Assembly (NCBI GenBank): GCA_963843465.1
Contig: CAWJKP010000005.1
Location: 372,001-436,000, forward strand
Length of the DNA stretch: 64,000 nt
Direction of reading: 5' to 3'
Source of the DNA: CAWJKP01 sp963843465
Lineage (GTDB): Bacteria > Planctomycetota > Planctomycetia > Pirellulales > Thermoguttaceae
The notes beneath the pieces were generated by a model. That model had not been told where the DNA came from and made no database searches. It worked only from the letters and a program-made list of their open reading frames with translations. Shown one piece after another: positions 27,629-39,827 of the stretch; position 1 is the first letter of the stretch; every line of letters starts with the position of its first letter. The position numbers and the translations under genes are program-made.

Positions 27629-29959
27629 TCAATCCTCGCGTCGCTTATTCGGGCCATCGATCCACTGTTTGTGGATCTTGACCCGGGTATCGTCCAGCCG
27701 GTACCAGAGGATGCGGTGGGCGTAGTCTTCTTCGGCAAAGACGTCGATGCGGCCGTCGCGGGGATCGCGGTTGCAGGCGATCGAGGCCGTGTTGTCGAGC
27801 CAGCCGGAGACGTTGCCCGCGGGGGCGCCGGGGCGGGAGGAGCCCAGCAGCAGGCCGTCGCGGTTGATGTGGTAGATGATCGCCTCGGCAAAGTAGCCCA
27901 GCACTACGCCGCCGTCGCCGGGGACGTAGTCCATGCCCGTGCAGTGCTGCGGCAGCCGGGTGACCCAGAGACGTTGGCCGGAAGGGTTGAAGCGGGCCAG
28001 CGTCCAGCCGCCCATCCAGGCCGGCCCCGAGCCGGGATAAGGCGGGAAGAGATCGCTGCGGCCGAAGGCGTACAGATCGCCCCTCTCGGTGCGAACGGCC
28101 ATGAGCGGGAAGAATTTTGCCGCGGTGGTGTCGGCGGGCACAGCTCCACGGCCCGGGACCAGTCGTAGGTCGGATTTCCTGAGGCGTTGAGGCCGCACTG
28201 GGGGAGCATCCAGATGGACCGGGTGTTGTGGTCGCAGTCGAGGACGTTGCCCTGCACGTCGACGTTCATGCCGAACACGGCGTAGCGGCCCTCGCCCGGC
28301 TTCTTGTGCCACTTCACCTCGGCCGGATCGACCGCATGGTTGCCGTGGGCGTCGGTCCAGGTCCACTGGCCGAGCCCGTCGCCGGGCCGGGCTTTGCCCT
28401 GCGGGGGCGGATCGCGTCCGCCGAGGGCCATCACGAAGCGGAGCACGGCGGTCTCGCCCGAGGGGGTCAGGCGATAGGCCTGGATGCCGTCGCCGTTGGC
28501 GAAGTAGAAGAAGCGATGGCCGCCCAGCGTGACCCAGCGGGGGACGCCGTGCCATTGGCCGGGGTCGGTGTTGCCGCCGCAGAAAAGATTGCCGCGGAAT
28601 CGCCACGTGCCCGTGGACTTGTCGAGCTGATAACGCTGGAAGTAGTTGCTCACCAGCGTGTCGGGCTCCTCGGGGGCGTAGTTGGCGTTGCCGGTGAACT
28701 CCAGCCCCAGGTGCGTCCAGACGGGCCGGGCAGGCGTGAATTGCGGCGGCCACTTCGAGATCCGCGAGCCGCCCACGGGGAAACGCTCGACGGTGACCAG
28801 GCTGCCGTCGGGACCGGCGGCCACGTCGACCAGCTCGTAGAACCGGCCGGGCACTTCGTCGCCCGGCTGGGCCCGGACGCCAAAGGCCGATTGGCGAACC
28901 GCCTTCAGGCCGTCGACGCGATACCGCACGACCTGGCCCTGCTCGGCGTCGGCGACATAAAGTTGGTCCTGGGGCGTGAAGCTCATGCCGGCGATCTTCC
29001 CCAGGCCGGAAAGCGGGGCGGCCAGCTCGCGGCCGTCCGCCGGATCGAGCACGACGAGCCGGGTGCCGTCGCGGGCGATCCAGAGACGGCCGCGGGCGTC
29101 GGTGGCCATCGGGCCGGGGTTTTCCAGGGAGAACTCGCCGAGCTTCTCCCCCGAGTCCTTGTCGTACTTGAGCACGCGGTTCGCCCGGCGGTCGCCGACC
29201 AGGAGAAGCTTGCCGGAGAGGGCCAGGCCGGTGATCGGCTGGTCGTGCCGGTCGGAGGGCGGTGACGGATAGACCTGGATCAGGCCGTTGCGCGGCAGTC
29301 CCTTGGGAAATCGGACGGACTTGCCCGAGCGGCGGTCGAACCGTTGGATCCACTGTCCGCCGGCCTTGCCGTCGCCGAAATGGGAGATGTAGGCGGTGTA
29401 GAGGAACTGGTCGTCGAGCGCGACGCGGTAGGGCAAACCGTTGGGATTGCCGTTGCGGATCTGGAAATTGGCGTGCATTACCGCACGGCCGGCGGCGTCC
29501 CACTTCTTCCAGTCGTGTCCGGCTTCGTCCCAGCCGTTGGCGGAGAAGACCGCGCCGTCGGCATCGATCGCCACGGAGGCGATGCTCACCGGCACGTGCC
29601 CGTCGGGATTGGGCGGCACGCCCGAGTTGCCGATCGCGGCCACATTCTCGTAGCGGCCGGGATTGGTCACCAGCCGCAGCTCATAGCGACCCGGCGGGGC
29701 CTTGGCGCCCGCGTCGGTGAGGCCGTCCCACTTCTCCAGGTGACGGCCGGCGGTCATCGGGCGAAGCTGCCAGAGCGTGCGGACGAGATTGCCCTGCGGA
29801 TCGAACAAGCTGGCGCTGGTGAGCGCGTTCGGCCTCGATCGCGATGGGCACGTTGCCGGGCAGGCCGGCGCCGTAGACGTAGTCGTCCAACAGCACCTCG
29901 GCGGCGGCCGTGCGGAGCAACAGGAGAAAGACGGCAAGAAAACCCAGGCGTACGTTCAT
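27629..29959 (-). CDS. Secreted NHL-type beta-propeller protein, two frameshifts
   Basis: Start ATG at 29959: MNVRLGFLAVFLLLLRTAAA is a signal peptide followed by VLLDDYVYGAGLPGNVPIAI. Near 29825 the frame breaks and continues NALTSASLFDPQGNLVRTLW through repeated propeller blades: PITGLALSGKLLLVGDRRAN, KLGEFSLENPGPMATDARGR, FTPQDQLYVADAEQGQVVRY. Near 28140 it breaks again, and the C-terminus (PADTTAAKFFPLMAVRTERG, YVPGDGGVVLGYFAEAIIYH, IDVFAEEDYAHRILWYRLDD) runs to 27629. Total about 775 residues. The N-terminal FlgD-like segment and NHL/SMP-30 blades suggest a periplasmic binding or lactonase-like fold. Function unknown. It is divergent from the alpha-galactosidase at 30239. Confidence 0.75.
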
Positions 29960-30110
29960 GGTCGTTGCTCGTGACGGTTCACGGGGTGCTTATTCCCTCG
30001 CTCGACCTCCTGTTGTATCACGAGTTGTGAGGGCTTTCAACCGGCCGCCGTCGAGTTCGGCCCGCCCGGCGTGACCCGCTGGCGAAAAGGCTTGCGGCCA
30101 AGTATCCTGT

Positions 30111-30223
30111 CTTGTGGTGCAGGCGTCTCGCCTGCCCGGGAAAATGCAGGTGTCTCGCCTGCCCGGGAAAATGCAGGCGGGACGCCTCCCCGGGAGATGC
30201 AGGCGGGACGCCTGCACCACAAG
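30111..30223. repeat. Palindromic repeat TGGTGCAGGCGTC (copy 2, expanded)
   Basis: Outer arms CTTGTGGTGCAGGCGTC... and complement ...GACGCCTGCACCACAAG surround two internal ATGCAGG(C/T)G(G/T)(G/C) units separated by CCCGGGAAA. It is the same family as 5124-5180. It ends 16 bases before the alpha-galactosidase start, so it lies in the 5' untranslated region and could affect expression. Confidence 0.85.
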
Positions 30224-30238
30224 ACCAGGAGATGAACC

Positions 30239-32347
30239 ATGCTGCGCGACGTGCGAGGGATCAAGGCCTTGCCTTGGACTTTTTTGAGTGCGGCGACCCT
30301 GCTGCTGCACGGTGGTCTGCTGGAGGCCGCGGAAAAGAGCCCGAGTTCCGCAGCGGCAGGCCGGATGTTCGTGCCATCCCCGCAGGATACAACGTCTTGG
30401 GCCGGCGAGGTATTCGGCAATCGTCCGTTAGGCGGCGAGCAAGTTGACGGCTGCTGGCCGGCCGCCAAGCCGCCGTTCTCCTTCGTTTACGACGGCAAAG
30501 CCTCGGAGACGTTCCTCCACTCCTGGCAGAGGAAAACCGAGGGGCGCCGCTTGGCCGATCGCGTCGAGTACCTGACCTCGTGGACCGATCCCAGGACCGG
30601 CCTGAAGGTGAGTGCAACGACCATCGCCTTTAAGGATTTTCCCGCCGTCGATTGGGTGCTGCGACTGGAGAACACCGGCGCGGAGGATTCGCCGATGGTG
30701 GAGAAGGTCCGGGCATTGGACATCCTGCTGAGAACGTCCGCCGAACAACCCCTGGTTCTCGACCAGAGCAACGGCGACGATTGCAGCACGCGGAGCTTCT
30801 TGCCCAGCGAGCGAGCGTTGAAACCGGGCGAAAGGCTTGCGCTGGCGCCTGTGGGCGGGCGGTCGTCAAACGGCACGCTTCCGCTTTTCAACCTGCAGTG
30901 CGGGGAAGAAGGTTTCTTTACCGCCATCGGTTGGACCGGCCAATGGTCGGCCGCGCTGGACCGCCAATCAGGCGGCGCCACGCGACTGGCGGCCGGCATG
31001 GAGTTGACCCATTTGCGACTGCACCCGGGAGAAGCGATCCGCACGCCGCGGATCATGCTCTTGCGCTGGTCCGGCGAGCGCATCGACGCCCATAACACGT
31101 TCCGGCGGCTGTTGCTTTCGCACTATCTTCCCCAGCTCGACGGCCGGCCCGTCGCCTTGGCGATCGCGGCCCAAACGTTCAACCGCACGGGCGGCCAGGG
31201 TTACTGGGCGACGGAGGCCGGGCAGATCGCCGCTGCCGCGGTGAATCAGCGCCTCGGCTGCGACACCCTTTGGTTCGACGCCGGCTGGTTCGAGGGCAAC
31301 TTTCCTGACGGCGTGGGCAATTGGTTTCCCAAGCCCAAAGAGTTCCCCCATGGGTTGCGGCCGGTGGGCGACGCCTGCCAGAAGCTGGGACTGAAGTTCC
31401 TCGTCTGGTACGAACCGGAGCGTGTGGCCAAGGGTACGCAGCTTGCGAGGATACATCCCGAGTTCATCCTTCCCGCCCAGAAGGCGCAAGACGCGGGGGG
31501 ATTGTTCAACTTGGGCGATCCCCAGGCCCGGCGTTGGCTTACGGACTTGTTGGTCAAGCAGATTGCCGACTTCAACATTCACACCTACCGCAACGATTTC
31601 AACATCGACCCCTTGCCGTTCTGGCGGCAGAACGACCCTCCGGACCGCCAAGGGATCAGCGAGATCCGCTACGTGGAAGGGCTGTACGCCCTGTGGGACG
31701 AGTTGCGGGCCAGGTTCCCCGGGATGTACCTGGACGACTGTGCCTCGGGCGGCCGGCGGATCGACCTGGAGACGATCATGCGGAGCGTGGTGCAGACCCG
31801 CAGTGACACCGGATGCACACCCGGGCGATCGGAGTGGGACCAGTGTCAGACCTACGGCCTGAGCCTCTACCTGCCGCTGCACGCTACGATCGGCTGGGAC
31901 GTGGGCGCCTACGAGTGCCGCAGCTCGGCGACCTGCGGATTCTGCGGTGAATGGGACATTCTCAACAAGTCTTTCCCCTTAGACCAGGCCCGTGCGTCTG
32001 TCGCCGAGATGAAGACCAATCGCAAGTACTGGTACGGCGACTTCTATCCCCTCACGCCGTGTACGCTGGCCGCCGACGTGTGGATCGCTTGGCAACTGCA
32101 CCGTGCGGACCTGGACGAGGGCCTGGTCCTGGCTTTCCGCCGCAAAGATTGCCCCCAACCCACGCTCCAGGTGAAGCTGCGCGGATTGAAGCCCGAGAGG
32201 TCATACACCGTGACGTTCATCGACGACGAACGTCACGGGACGGTCAAGACCATGAACAGCCGGGAGCTTGCATCGGTTGCCTTGGGACTTCCCGCGCCGC
32301 GCAGCAGCCTGGTTGTCCGCTATGCCCTGCAAGGGCGGTTGCCTTGA
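30239..32347 (+). CDS. Secreted GH36 alpha-galactosidase
   Basis: 702 residues. ATG at 30239 with AGGAGAT upstream; the N-terminus includes the hydrophobic segment LPWTFLSAATLLLHGGLLEA, a signal peptide. It has the GH36 layout: an N-terminal beta-sandwich (to about residue 300), then the TIM barrel with LGCDTLWFDAGWFEGNFPDG and KFLVWYEPERVAKGTQLAR. The catalytic nucleophile is inferred as Asp453 in RNDFNID, and the acid/base as Asp523 in QTRSDTG. DDCASGGRRIDLETIMRS is the conserved CxxGxxR element. A C-terminal beta-domain ends in LVVRYALQG. It hydrolyses alpha-1,6-galactosides, probably in the periplasm. Confidence 0.92.
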   Translation: MLRDVRGIKALPWTFLSAATLLLHGGLLEAAEKSPSSAAAGRMFVPSPQDTTSWAGEVFGNRPLGGEQVDGCWPAAKPPFSFVYDGKASETFLHSWQRKTEGRRLADRVEYLTSWTDPRTGLKVSATTIAFKDFPAVDWVLRLENTGAEDSPMVEKVRALDILLRTSAEQPLVLDQSNGDDCSTRSFLPSERALKPGERLALAPVGGRSSNGTLPLFNLQCGEEGFFTAIGWTGQWSAALDRQSGGATRLAAGMELTHLRLHPGEAIRTPRIMLLRWSGERIDAHNTFRRLLLSHYLPQLDGRPVALAIAAQTFNRTGGQGYWATEAGQIAAAAVNQRLGCDTLWFDAGWFEGNFPDGVGNWFPKPKEFPHGLRPVGDACQKLGLKFLVWYEPERVAKGTQLARIHPEFILPAQKAQDAGGLFNLGDPQARRWLTDLLVKQIADFNIHTYRNDFNIDPLPFWRQNDPPDRQGISEIRYVEGLYALWDELRARFPGMYLDDCASGGRRIDLETIMRSVVQTRSDTGCTPGRSEWDQCQTYGLSLYLPLHATIGWDVGAYECRSSATCGFCGEWDILNKSFPLDQARASVAEMKTNRKYWYGDFYPLTPCTLAADVWIAWQLHRADLDEGLVLAFRRKDCPQPTLQVKLRGLKPERSYTVTFIDDERHGTVKTMNSRELASVALGLPAPRSSLVVRYALQGRLP

Positions 32348-32357
32348 GTATCTCGGG

Positions 32358-32594
32358 CTACTCTTTCTCGCTGGCCGTTTCTTCCTTGTCTTTTTCTTCC
32401 TTGTCCTTCTTGAGCTTCTTGTTCGAGTCGCGGTCGTCCTCCACGCCCTCGATGCCCTTCTTGAACTCGACGACGCCTTGGCCCAAGGACCGCATCACGC
32501 TCGGCAGGCGGTTGCCGAACAACAGCAGGACGATCACCGCGATAATCAGCATGTCGAACGGCCCGGGCGTGAAGAATGCAAATGGGATCGACAT
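32358..32594 (-). CDS. tatA: Sec-independent protein translocase TatA
   Basis: 78 residues: a short N-terminal tail (MSIPFAFFTPGPFDM), one membrane helix (LIIAVIVLLLFGNRLPS), the FGxxxLP hinge, an amphipathic helix (VMRSLGQGVVEFKKGI) and a highly charged Lys/Glu tail (NKKLKKDKEEKDKEE). This is the standard TatA/E architecture; the tail and hinge favour TatA over TatB. It exports folded Tat substrates such as the twin-arginine oxidoreductases in this window. It converges with the alpha-galactosidase gene, whose stop is 10 bases away. Confidence 0.93.
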   Translation of the reverse strand: MSIPFAFFTPGPFDMLIIAVIVLLLFGNRLPSVMRSLGQGVVEFKKGIEGVEDDRDSNKKLKKDKEEKDKEETASEKE

Positions 32595-33027
32595 CGCAAA
32601 AACCCTCCAGACGTGAAAACTCAGGACCGTCGACGCTGACAGACTCTTCTTCGCACCCTTTGCGCCCGACCTACCTAGGGGTGCGCCAAACGGGGGAGAT
32701 TGAGCGAGGCGGGAAACACATTACCCCTCCGCCCCTTATATCCTACGCGATGGCCGCCAGTCTGTCACGGCTTTCCGCGCCGTTTGGGCCTGCGCCGGCA
32801 AAATCGTGGGCCCCGAGGGCAAAACCCCTTCCACGGGGTATCCCTTCCGCCATAAACGCGTTAGCCGGGATTATTCACGGCCCACACACTAGCCCGAAGC
32901 GCAAGCGAGGGAGGCACTCCAACTTACTTACCCTCGCTTGCGCTTCGGGCTAGTGTCGGTTGCTGCCGCAAGCCGTATAACAAGCTAACCTCAAGCCGCC
33001 GAGCACTCGCCACTCACCGCTCGCCAC
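32595..33027. other. Intergenic stretch with one palindromic repeat
   Basis: Between the divergent tatA start and the macB-like stop. It contains the repeat at 32871-32956 and otherwise nothing I can assign. Small open frames here are repeat-derived. Confidence 0.5.
32871..32956. repeat. CACTAGCCCGAAGCGCAAGC palindromic repeat (copy 2)
   Basis: Perfect 26-base arms: ACACTAGCCCGAAGCGCAAG... at 32886-32911 and its complement at 32931-32956. They are preceded by the family marker GGGATTATTCACGGCC. Same family as 928-1059 and 43975-44108. Confidence 0.9.
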
Positions 33028-35556
<2,529 letters not shown>

Positions 35557-35564
35557 GGTACCGC

Positions 35565-36986
35565 TCACTTGGATTCCTGCTTCGCTCCCTGGCCTGCCGG
35601 CTTCGCTCCCTGGCCTCCCTCCTTCTGATTCTGGGGGCGGCCGCGGAACAGCTTGGGCATGAAGGGGTTGGTCGTCTCGTCGGCGGCCAGATCGCTGGGC
35701 CGGGCTTCGCCGGTGACGACTTCCATCCCGTCCTTCAAATCCGGCGAGCTGACTTCGGTGCTCAGTCCGTCGCTGATGCCCACCTGGACTTTGATCCGCC
35801 GCGGCTGGGCCTCGGGCGAATCGAGGACCCAAACGTGGCCGCGTTCCGCCTGTTCCCTGGTTTTTTCCGGCCTGGCTTTCGGCCCCTGGGCCTTGGCGCC
35901 TGGCGAAGCGTCGGCCGGGGCCTTGCCGCCGGCCTCGCCGGGGCTGGCGGGAGCAGGGGGCGCCGAGGCTTGTTCGTCGTCCGCGCCGCCGTGGCGGCCG
36001 TGTTTCCAGCCGGCCGGATGCCACTTCAAGGCCATGCTCGGCACCTGCAGCACGTTGTCGTGGCGCTCGACCTCGAATTTGAGGTTGGTGGTCAGGTAGG
36101 GCAGCAGCTTGCCGTTGGAGTTGTCGGTGTTGACCACCACGGTGTAGGTCACGACGTTCTGCGTCATCGTGGCGTTGAGCCGGACCTGGGAGACCACGCC
36201 GGAGAACGTCTCGCCGGAGAAGGCATCGACGGTGAAGTTCACCTTCTGACCGACATGAATCTGGCCCACGTCGGCCTCGTTCACCGAGGCCCAGATCTGC
36301 AGGCGGCGGAGGTCCTTGGCAATCAAGAACATGCTGGACGTGCTCATCTGGGAGACCACCGTCTGCCCGACGTTGACCCGGCGATCGACGACCGTGCCCT
36401 TGACGGGCGAGCGGATGGTGCAATAGTCGAGGTTCGCCTGGTCGTGGTCCAACTGCGCCTGGTCCGCCGCGATCGTCGCCTTCGACAGGGGGATGGCGTA
36501 CTTGGACGTCTCAAAGGTCATCTTGGCCGTGTCGTAATCCAGGTCGGCGATCGACCTGGTAAGGATCAACTTCTGTGCCCGTGCCCAGTCCCGCTCGGCC
36601 TGCACGAGCTTGGCCTGGTTCTGCAGCAACTGGGCCTTGTCCTGGTCCAGCTTGGCCTTGTCCTGGTCGACCTGCGCCTTGTACATCGTGGGGTCGATGC
36701 GGGCCAGGACCTGACCCTTTTCCACCTCGGAATCCCAGCTCACCACCCCCTCGGGGCTCTTCGAGTCCTCGCCCAGGCTCGCGATCGGACCGCTCACCTG
36801 GGCGCCGACGTCGACCGACTCCTCCGGCTCGATCGTGCCGGTGGCGCTGATCGAAGTCACCAGGTCGCCCCGCGTGACGGGCGAGGTCTTCAAGGCGACC
36901 TGCGCCGGAACGGACATCCGCGTATACAAAAAGTAACCGCCGCCGACGAGCGCCACCAGCAACAGGCCAACGATCAAAAGTCTCAT
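35565..36986 (-). CDS. macA: MacA-like HlyD-family periplasmic adaptor
   Basis: 473 residues. The N-terminus MRLLIVGLLLVALVGGGYFL is a membrane anchor. It is followed by the biotinyl-lipoyl half-motif (GDLVTSISATGTIEPEESVD), a long coiled-coil hairpin (YKAQVDQDKAKLDQDKAQLL to KATIAADQAQLDHDQANLDY), the second lipoyl half (CTIRSPVKGTVVDRRVNVGQ) and a beta-barrel part. A Pro/Ala/Lys-rich insert (residues about 330-385) precedes the last barrel, and the tail repeats GAKPAGQGAKQESK. It links the inner-membrane MacB-like ABC protein to an outer-membrane channel. The gene is upstream of macB with an 8-base gap, so they form an operon. Confidence 0.92.
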   Translation of the reverse strand: MRLLIVGLLLVALVGGGYFLYTRMSVPAQVALKTSPVTRGDLVTSISATGTIEPEESVDVGAQVSGPIASLGEDSKSPEGVVSWDSEVEKGQVLARIDPTMYKAQVDQDKAKLDQDKAQLLQNQAKLVQAERDWARAQKLILTRSIADLDYDTAKMTFETSKYAIPLSKATIAADQAQLDHDQANLDYCTIRSPVKGTVVDRRVNVGQTVVSQMSTSSMFLIAKDLRRLQIWASVNEADVGQIHVGQKVNFTVDAFSGETFSGVVSQVRLNATMTQNVVTYTVVVNTDNSNGKLLPYLTTNLKFEVERHDNVLQVPSMALKWHPAGWKHGRHGGADDEQASAPPAPASPGEAGGKAPADASPGAKAQGPKARPEKTREQAERGHVWVLDSPEAQPRRIKVQVGISDGLSTEVSSPDLKDGMEVVTGEARPSDLAADETTNPFMPKLFRGRPQNQKEGGQGAKPAGQGAKQESK

Positions 36987-37106
36987 ACGCCCTACCTCTC
37001 TCTTACTTGGTCAACCCTTCCCCGGCAAACTGGGGCCGGTGGGTACACTCACCCCATCCTACCAGAACGACTCAAGGCGACAAAGCGCGGTTTCGGGCAG
37101 TGCCAA

Positions 37107-37181
37107 GGGGACAGGTCCATGTTTTCGGCCTTACGTCCCGCGGCCAAATGCGCTTTTTGGCCGAAAAATGGACCAGTCCCC
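37107..37181. repeat. GGGGACAGGTCCAT-type palindromic repeat
   Basis: The left arm GGGGACAGGTCCATGTTTTC... (37107-37130) and right arm ending ...GGACCAGTCCCC (37159-37181) are complementary apart from a few positions. It belongs to the broad GGGGACA group seen around the RAYT gene at 11 kb. Confidence 0.8.
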
Positions 37182-37240
37182 GCCCGACCCGTGAACGGTT
37201 ACCCCTGCCGGGCTCGCTGCGCATAAAAACTGGCTAGTGG

Positions 37241-37432
37241 GATATGCTTCAGCATAACACAACCAGCGCTTGTCATGCCACAAAACGACCTCTTTGCTCG
37301 CAACCTGTTAATAGCCAACCGGTTGCGGCTACAGCTTGTAGGTTATGCTTCAGCATAACGAACGCTTCTTGAGTTATGCCGAAGCAGAACCTAAAGGCTT
37401 CTTAAGTTATGCTGAAGCATAACCTACAAGCT
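37241..37432. repeat. Cluster of GTTATGCTTCAGCATAAC palindromes with a 27-bp inverted repeat
   Basis: Four copies of the 8+2+8 palindrome GTTATGCT-TC-AGCATAAC lie at 37241-37258, 37342-37359, 37373-37390 (degenerate) and 37406-37423 (loop GA). Copies 2 and 4 lie within perfect 27-base arms, 37333-37359 and 37406-37432, that start AGCTTGTAGG. The cluster fills the upstream region of the propeller gene at 37577 and the divergent macA-like gene at 36986. Confidence 0.85.
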
Positions 37433-37576
37433 AGTGCTCTCGGGTCTACGCCTGGTTACAGCCGATAGCGTTATTGGTCCTCCCACGGTGCGTCGCTTGA
37501 CGCGGAGTATTGGATGGTGCAAGATCGAGGTTGGTTGCGGGTTCTAGGCAGTTTCACTCCTGTGGACGTGGCGATC

Positions 37577-39094
37577 ATGCGAGGGTTGTTGTCGGCGCTG
37601 GTACTGGTTTTGTCGGTTTCCGGGGTTCGTGGCGAAGACTGGCCCCAATGGGGTGGTCACAGCGACCGCAACATGGTGGCCAGGGCCAAGAACCTCCCCT
37701 GCTGTTTTGTGCCGGGCAAGAAGTGCTCGGGGGGCACGAAGATCGACCTGAAGACCTCGCGGAACGTCCGCTGGGTCGCCCGGCTGGGGTCCCAGACCTA
37801 CTCCAGCCCGGCGGTCGCCGGCGGCAAGCTCTTCATCGGCACCAACGACTTCGACCTCGACGATCCCCGCTTCCATAGCACGGGCGGCGGCCAGGTGCTG
37901 GCGCTGGATATGGCCAGCGGCAGGCTCCTCTGGCGGCTGGTGGTGCCCAAGTTGGAGTCGAAGCAGAAGAGCTCGCAATTCGACGAGATGGAATTGGGTG
38001 TCTGCTCCACGCCCACGGTCGAAGGCAATCGGGTCTACCTGGTGACCAACCGCTGCGAGGTCCTCGCGCTGGACGTCAACGGCCGGGCCGACGCCGACAT
38101 CATCTGGCGGTATGACATCATCCAACAACACAAGGTCTGGCCGCACGACGCCGCCAACTGCTCGGTGCTGATCTGGGGCGACCTGCTCTACGTGGGCACG
38201 GCCAACGGCGTGGACGGGGAGAAGTGCCCTTCGCCCCTGGCCCCCGCCCTGATCGTGCTGGACAAGAAAAGCGGCCGGCTGGCGGCCTACGACGACGAGA
38301 AGATCGGCACGCGGGTGTTCCACGGCCAATGGTCGTCGCCCTCGCTGGGGAAGGTCGGCGGGAAGGCCCAGGTCTATTTCGGCGCCGGCGACGGCGTCTG
38401 CTACGCCTTCGAGGCCCTGGACCACGTGCCCGAGAAGCCCCTGCCGCTGAAGAAGGTCTGGTCCTTCAACTGCAACCCGCCGGAGTATCTCGTCCGCAAC
38501 GGCAAGCCCATCGACTACTGGGACGGCGACCGCCGCAAGCACCGGGGCAACTGCGACGATGGTTGTTACGTCGGTCCCAGCGAGATCATCGCCACGCCCG
38601 TGTTCCACCACAACCGCGTCTACGTGGCCGTGGGCCAGGACCCGCAGCACGGCCGCGGCCGGGGCATGCTCCACTGCATCGACGCCACCCGTACCGGCGA
38701 CATCTCCCGCAGCGGCCGCCTCTGGTCCTACGACAAGCTCGACCGCAGCCTCTCGACCGTCTCGATTGCCGACGGCCTGCTCTACGTGGCCGACCGGCCC
38801 GGCCGCATCCACTGCCTGGACGCGGAGACAGGCAAGTGCTATTGGGTGCAGGACCTGGGAGGCGAGATCTGGGGCTCGACGCTGGTGGCCGACGGCAAGC
38901 TCTTCGTCGGCACGCGGAAGGCGTTTTGCGTGCTGGCGGCCGGCAAGAGTCCCAAGCTGTTGGCCGAGATCAGCCTCGGAAGCCCCGTTTGGTCCACGCC
39001 CGCGGTCGCCGCCAACACGCTGTTCGTCGCCTCCCAGCGGTATCTCTGGGCCATTCAAGGCCCGGTCCCGCCCGGTATGCTTGCGACAAAGTAA
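37577..39094 (+). CDS. Secreted PQQ-type beta-propeller protein
   Basis: 505 residues. The ATG at 37577 gives MRGLLSALVLVLSVSGVRGE, a signal peptide, and is preferred over the upstream in-frame ATG at 37514. The mature protein begins DWPQWGGHSDRNMVA, the usual opening of planctomycete PQQ_2 propellers. Blades with WxxxLG or similar strands follow (VLALDMASGRLLWRLVVPKL, ALIVLDKKSGRLAAYDDEKI, RIHCLDAETGKCYWVQDLGG, GSTLVADGKLFVGTRKAFCV). It carries several cysteines, unusual for the family and consistent with a periplasmic, disulfide-stabilised fold. Ligand unknown; enzyme activity is not evident. Confidence 0.85.
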   Translation: MRGLLSALVLVLSVSGVRGEDWPQWGGHSDRNMVARAKNLPCCFVPGKKCSGGTKIDLKTSRNVRWVARLGSQTYSSPAVAGGKLFIGTNDFDLDDPRFHSTGGGQVLALDMASGRLLWRLVVPKLESKQKSSQFDEMELGVCSTPTVEGNRVYLVTNRCEVLALDVNGRADADIIWRYDIIQQHKVWPHDAANCSVLIWGDLLYVGTANGVDGEKCPSPLAPALIVLDKKSGRLAAYDDEKIGTRVFHGQWSSPSLGKVGGKAQVYFGAGDGVCYAFEALDHVPEKPLPLKKVWSFNCNPPEYLVRNGKPIDYWDGDRRKHRGNCDDGCYVGPSEIIATPVFHHNRVYVAVGQDPQHGRGRGMLHCIDATRTGDISRSGRLWSYDKLDRSLSTVSIADGLLYVADRPGRIHCLDAETGKCYWVQDLGGEIWGSTLVADGKLFVGTRKAFCVLAAGKSPKLLAEISLGSPVWSTPAVAANTLFVASQRYLWAIQGPVPPGMLATK

Positions 39095-39266
39095 GGATCG
39101 GCGCGAGATGAAGTGTCATTCACTCGAACGGTGAACGGCAGCCGGGAAAAAGGGGACTCTTCAGCAGAATTGGTGGGTTGATTTCGAGGCGTAAGAGCGT
39201 AAACTATTTTGCAGCAAGCAATTGCGGCCGCAATGGTGGGACCGAATTCCGCGCGCGGAAACGACC

Positions 39267-39717
39267 TACGGGTTCCTCTTCTCTGGGTCCGGTTCTCGGC
39301 GCCGCCGGAGGTGGCGCTTCAGAGCACCATCGCAGGGAGAGACGCTCTTGCCAGGTGTCGACTTCAAGGCTGTTCGCGCGAAGATTTCCCTGAGCGATGT
39401 TCTCGAACTGGTCGGCTTCGCGCCTTGTCAGACGCGTGGCGACCAACTACGTGGCCCATGCCCGATCCACGGCTCCAAATCGCCCCGAAGTCGCATTTTC
39501 TCGGCTAACTTGGCACGCAATGCGTTTCGCTGCTTCAAGTGCGGTTCCTCGGGCAACCAACTCGATCTTTGGGCAGCCGTTACGAAAACGAAGTTGCACG
39601 CCGCCACGATCGACCTTTGCCGCCGCCTCCAAATCGACATCCCCTGGATTGATCACAAATAGCGCTCGACCACCGTTGAGAACTCGTTGCTTGTCCAACA
39701 GAGAAGAGGAACCCGTA
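39267..39717 (+). mobile_element. Candidate 451-bp mini-element: CHC2 zinc-finger gene between perfect 19-bp inverted repeats
   Basis: TACGGGTTCCTCTTCTCTG at 39267-39285 is perfectly complementary to 39699-39717. The only gene between them is the small CHC2 zinc-finger protein at 39348-39662. No transposase is present and no flanking direct repeat is evident. The layout suggests a non-autonomous transposable unit carrying a passenger gene, but the inverted repeats alone do not prove mobility. Confidence 0.5.
39348..39662 (+). CDS. Small stand-alone CHC2 zinc-finger (DnaG-type) protein
   Basis: 104 residues if translation starts at the TTG at 39348, which has AGGGAGA 8 bases upstream; a longer reading from the ATG at 39222 is Arg-rich and unlikely. 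The sequence GVDFKAVRAKISLSDVLELV, FAPCQTRGDQLRGPCPIHGS, ANLARNAFRCFKCGSSGNQL and DLWAAVTKTKLHAATIDLCR is a CHC2 zinc finger. CPIH and CFKC supply the zinc ligands. In DnaG this domain binds template DNA and is followed by a TOPRIM domain, which is absent here. The TTG start, lower GC and flanking inverted repeats suggest horizontal acquisition. It may assist replication or transposition of its host element; that is inference. Confidence 0.7.
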   Translation: MPGVDFKAVRAKISLSDVLELVGFAPCQTRGDQLRGPCPIHGSKSPRSRIFSANLARNAFRCFKCGSSGNQLDLWAAVTKTKLHAATIDLCRRLQIDIPWIDHK

Positions 39718-39827
39718 TCTTAGAGGTGCCATTTCCCCGCAAAGTCAACCGACAAATTCTGCGGAGCATCCAAAAACAACAAGTCGGGCAAGTATGAAAA
39801 AGCAACGAACCGCACTGGAGGATTCAC

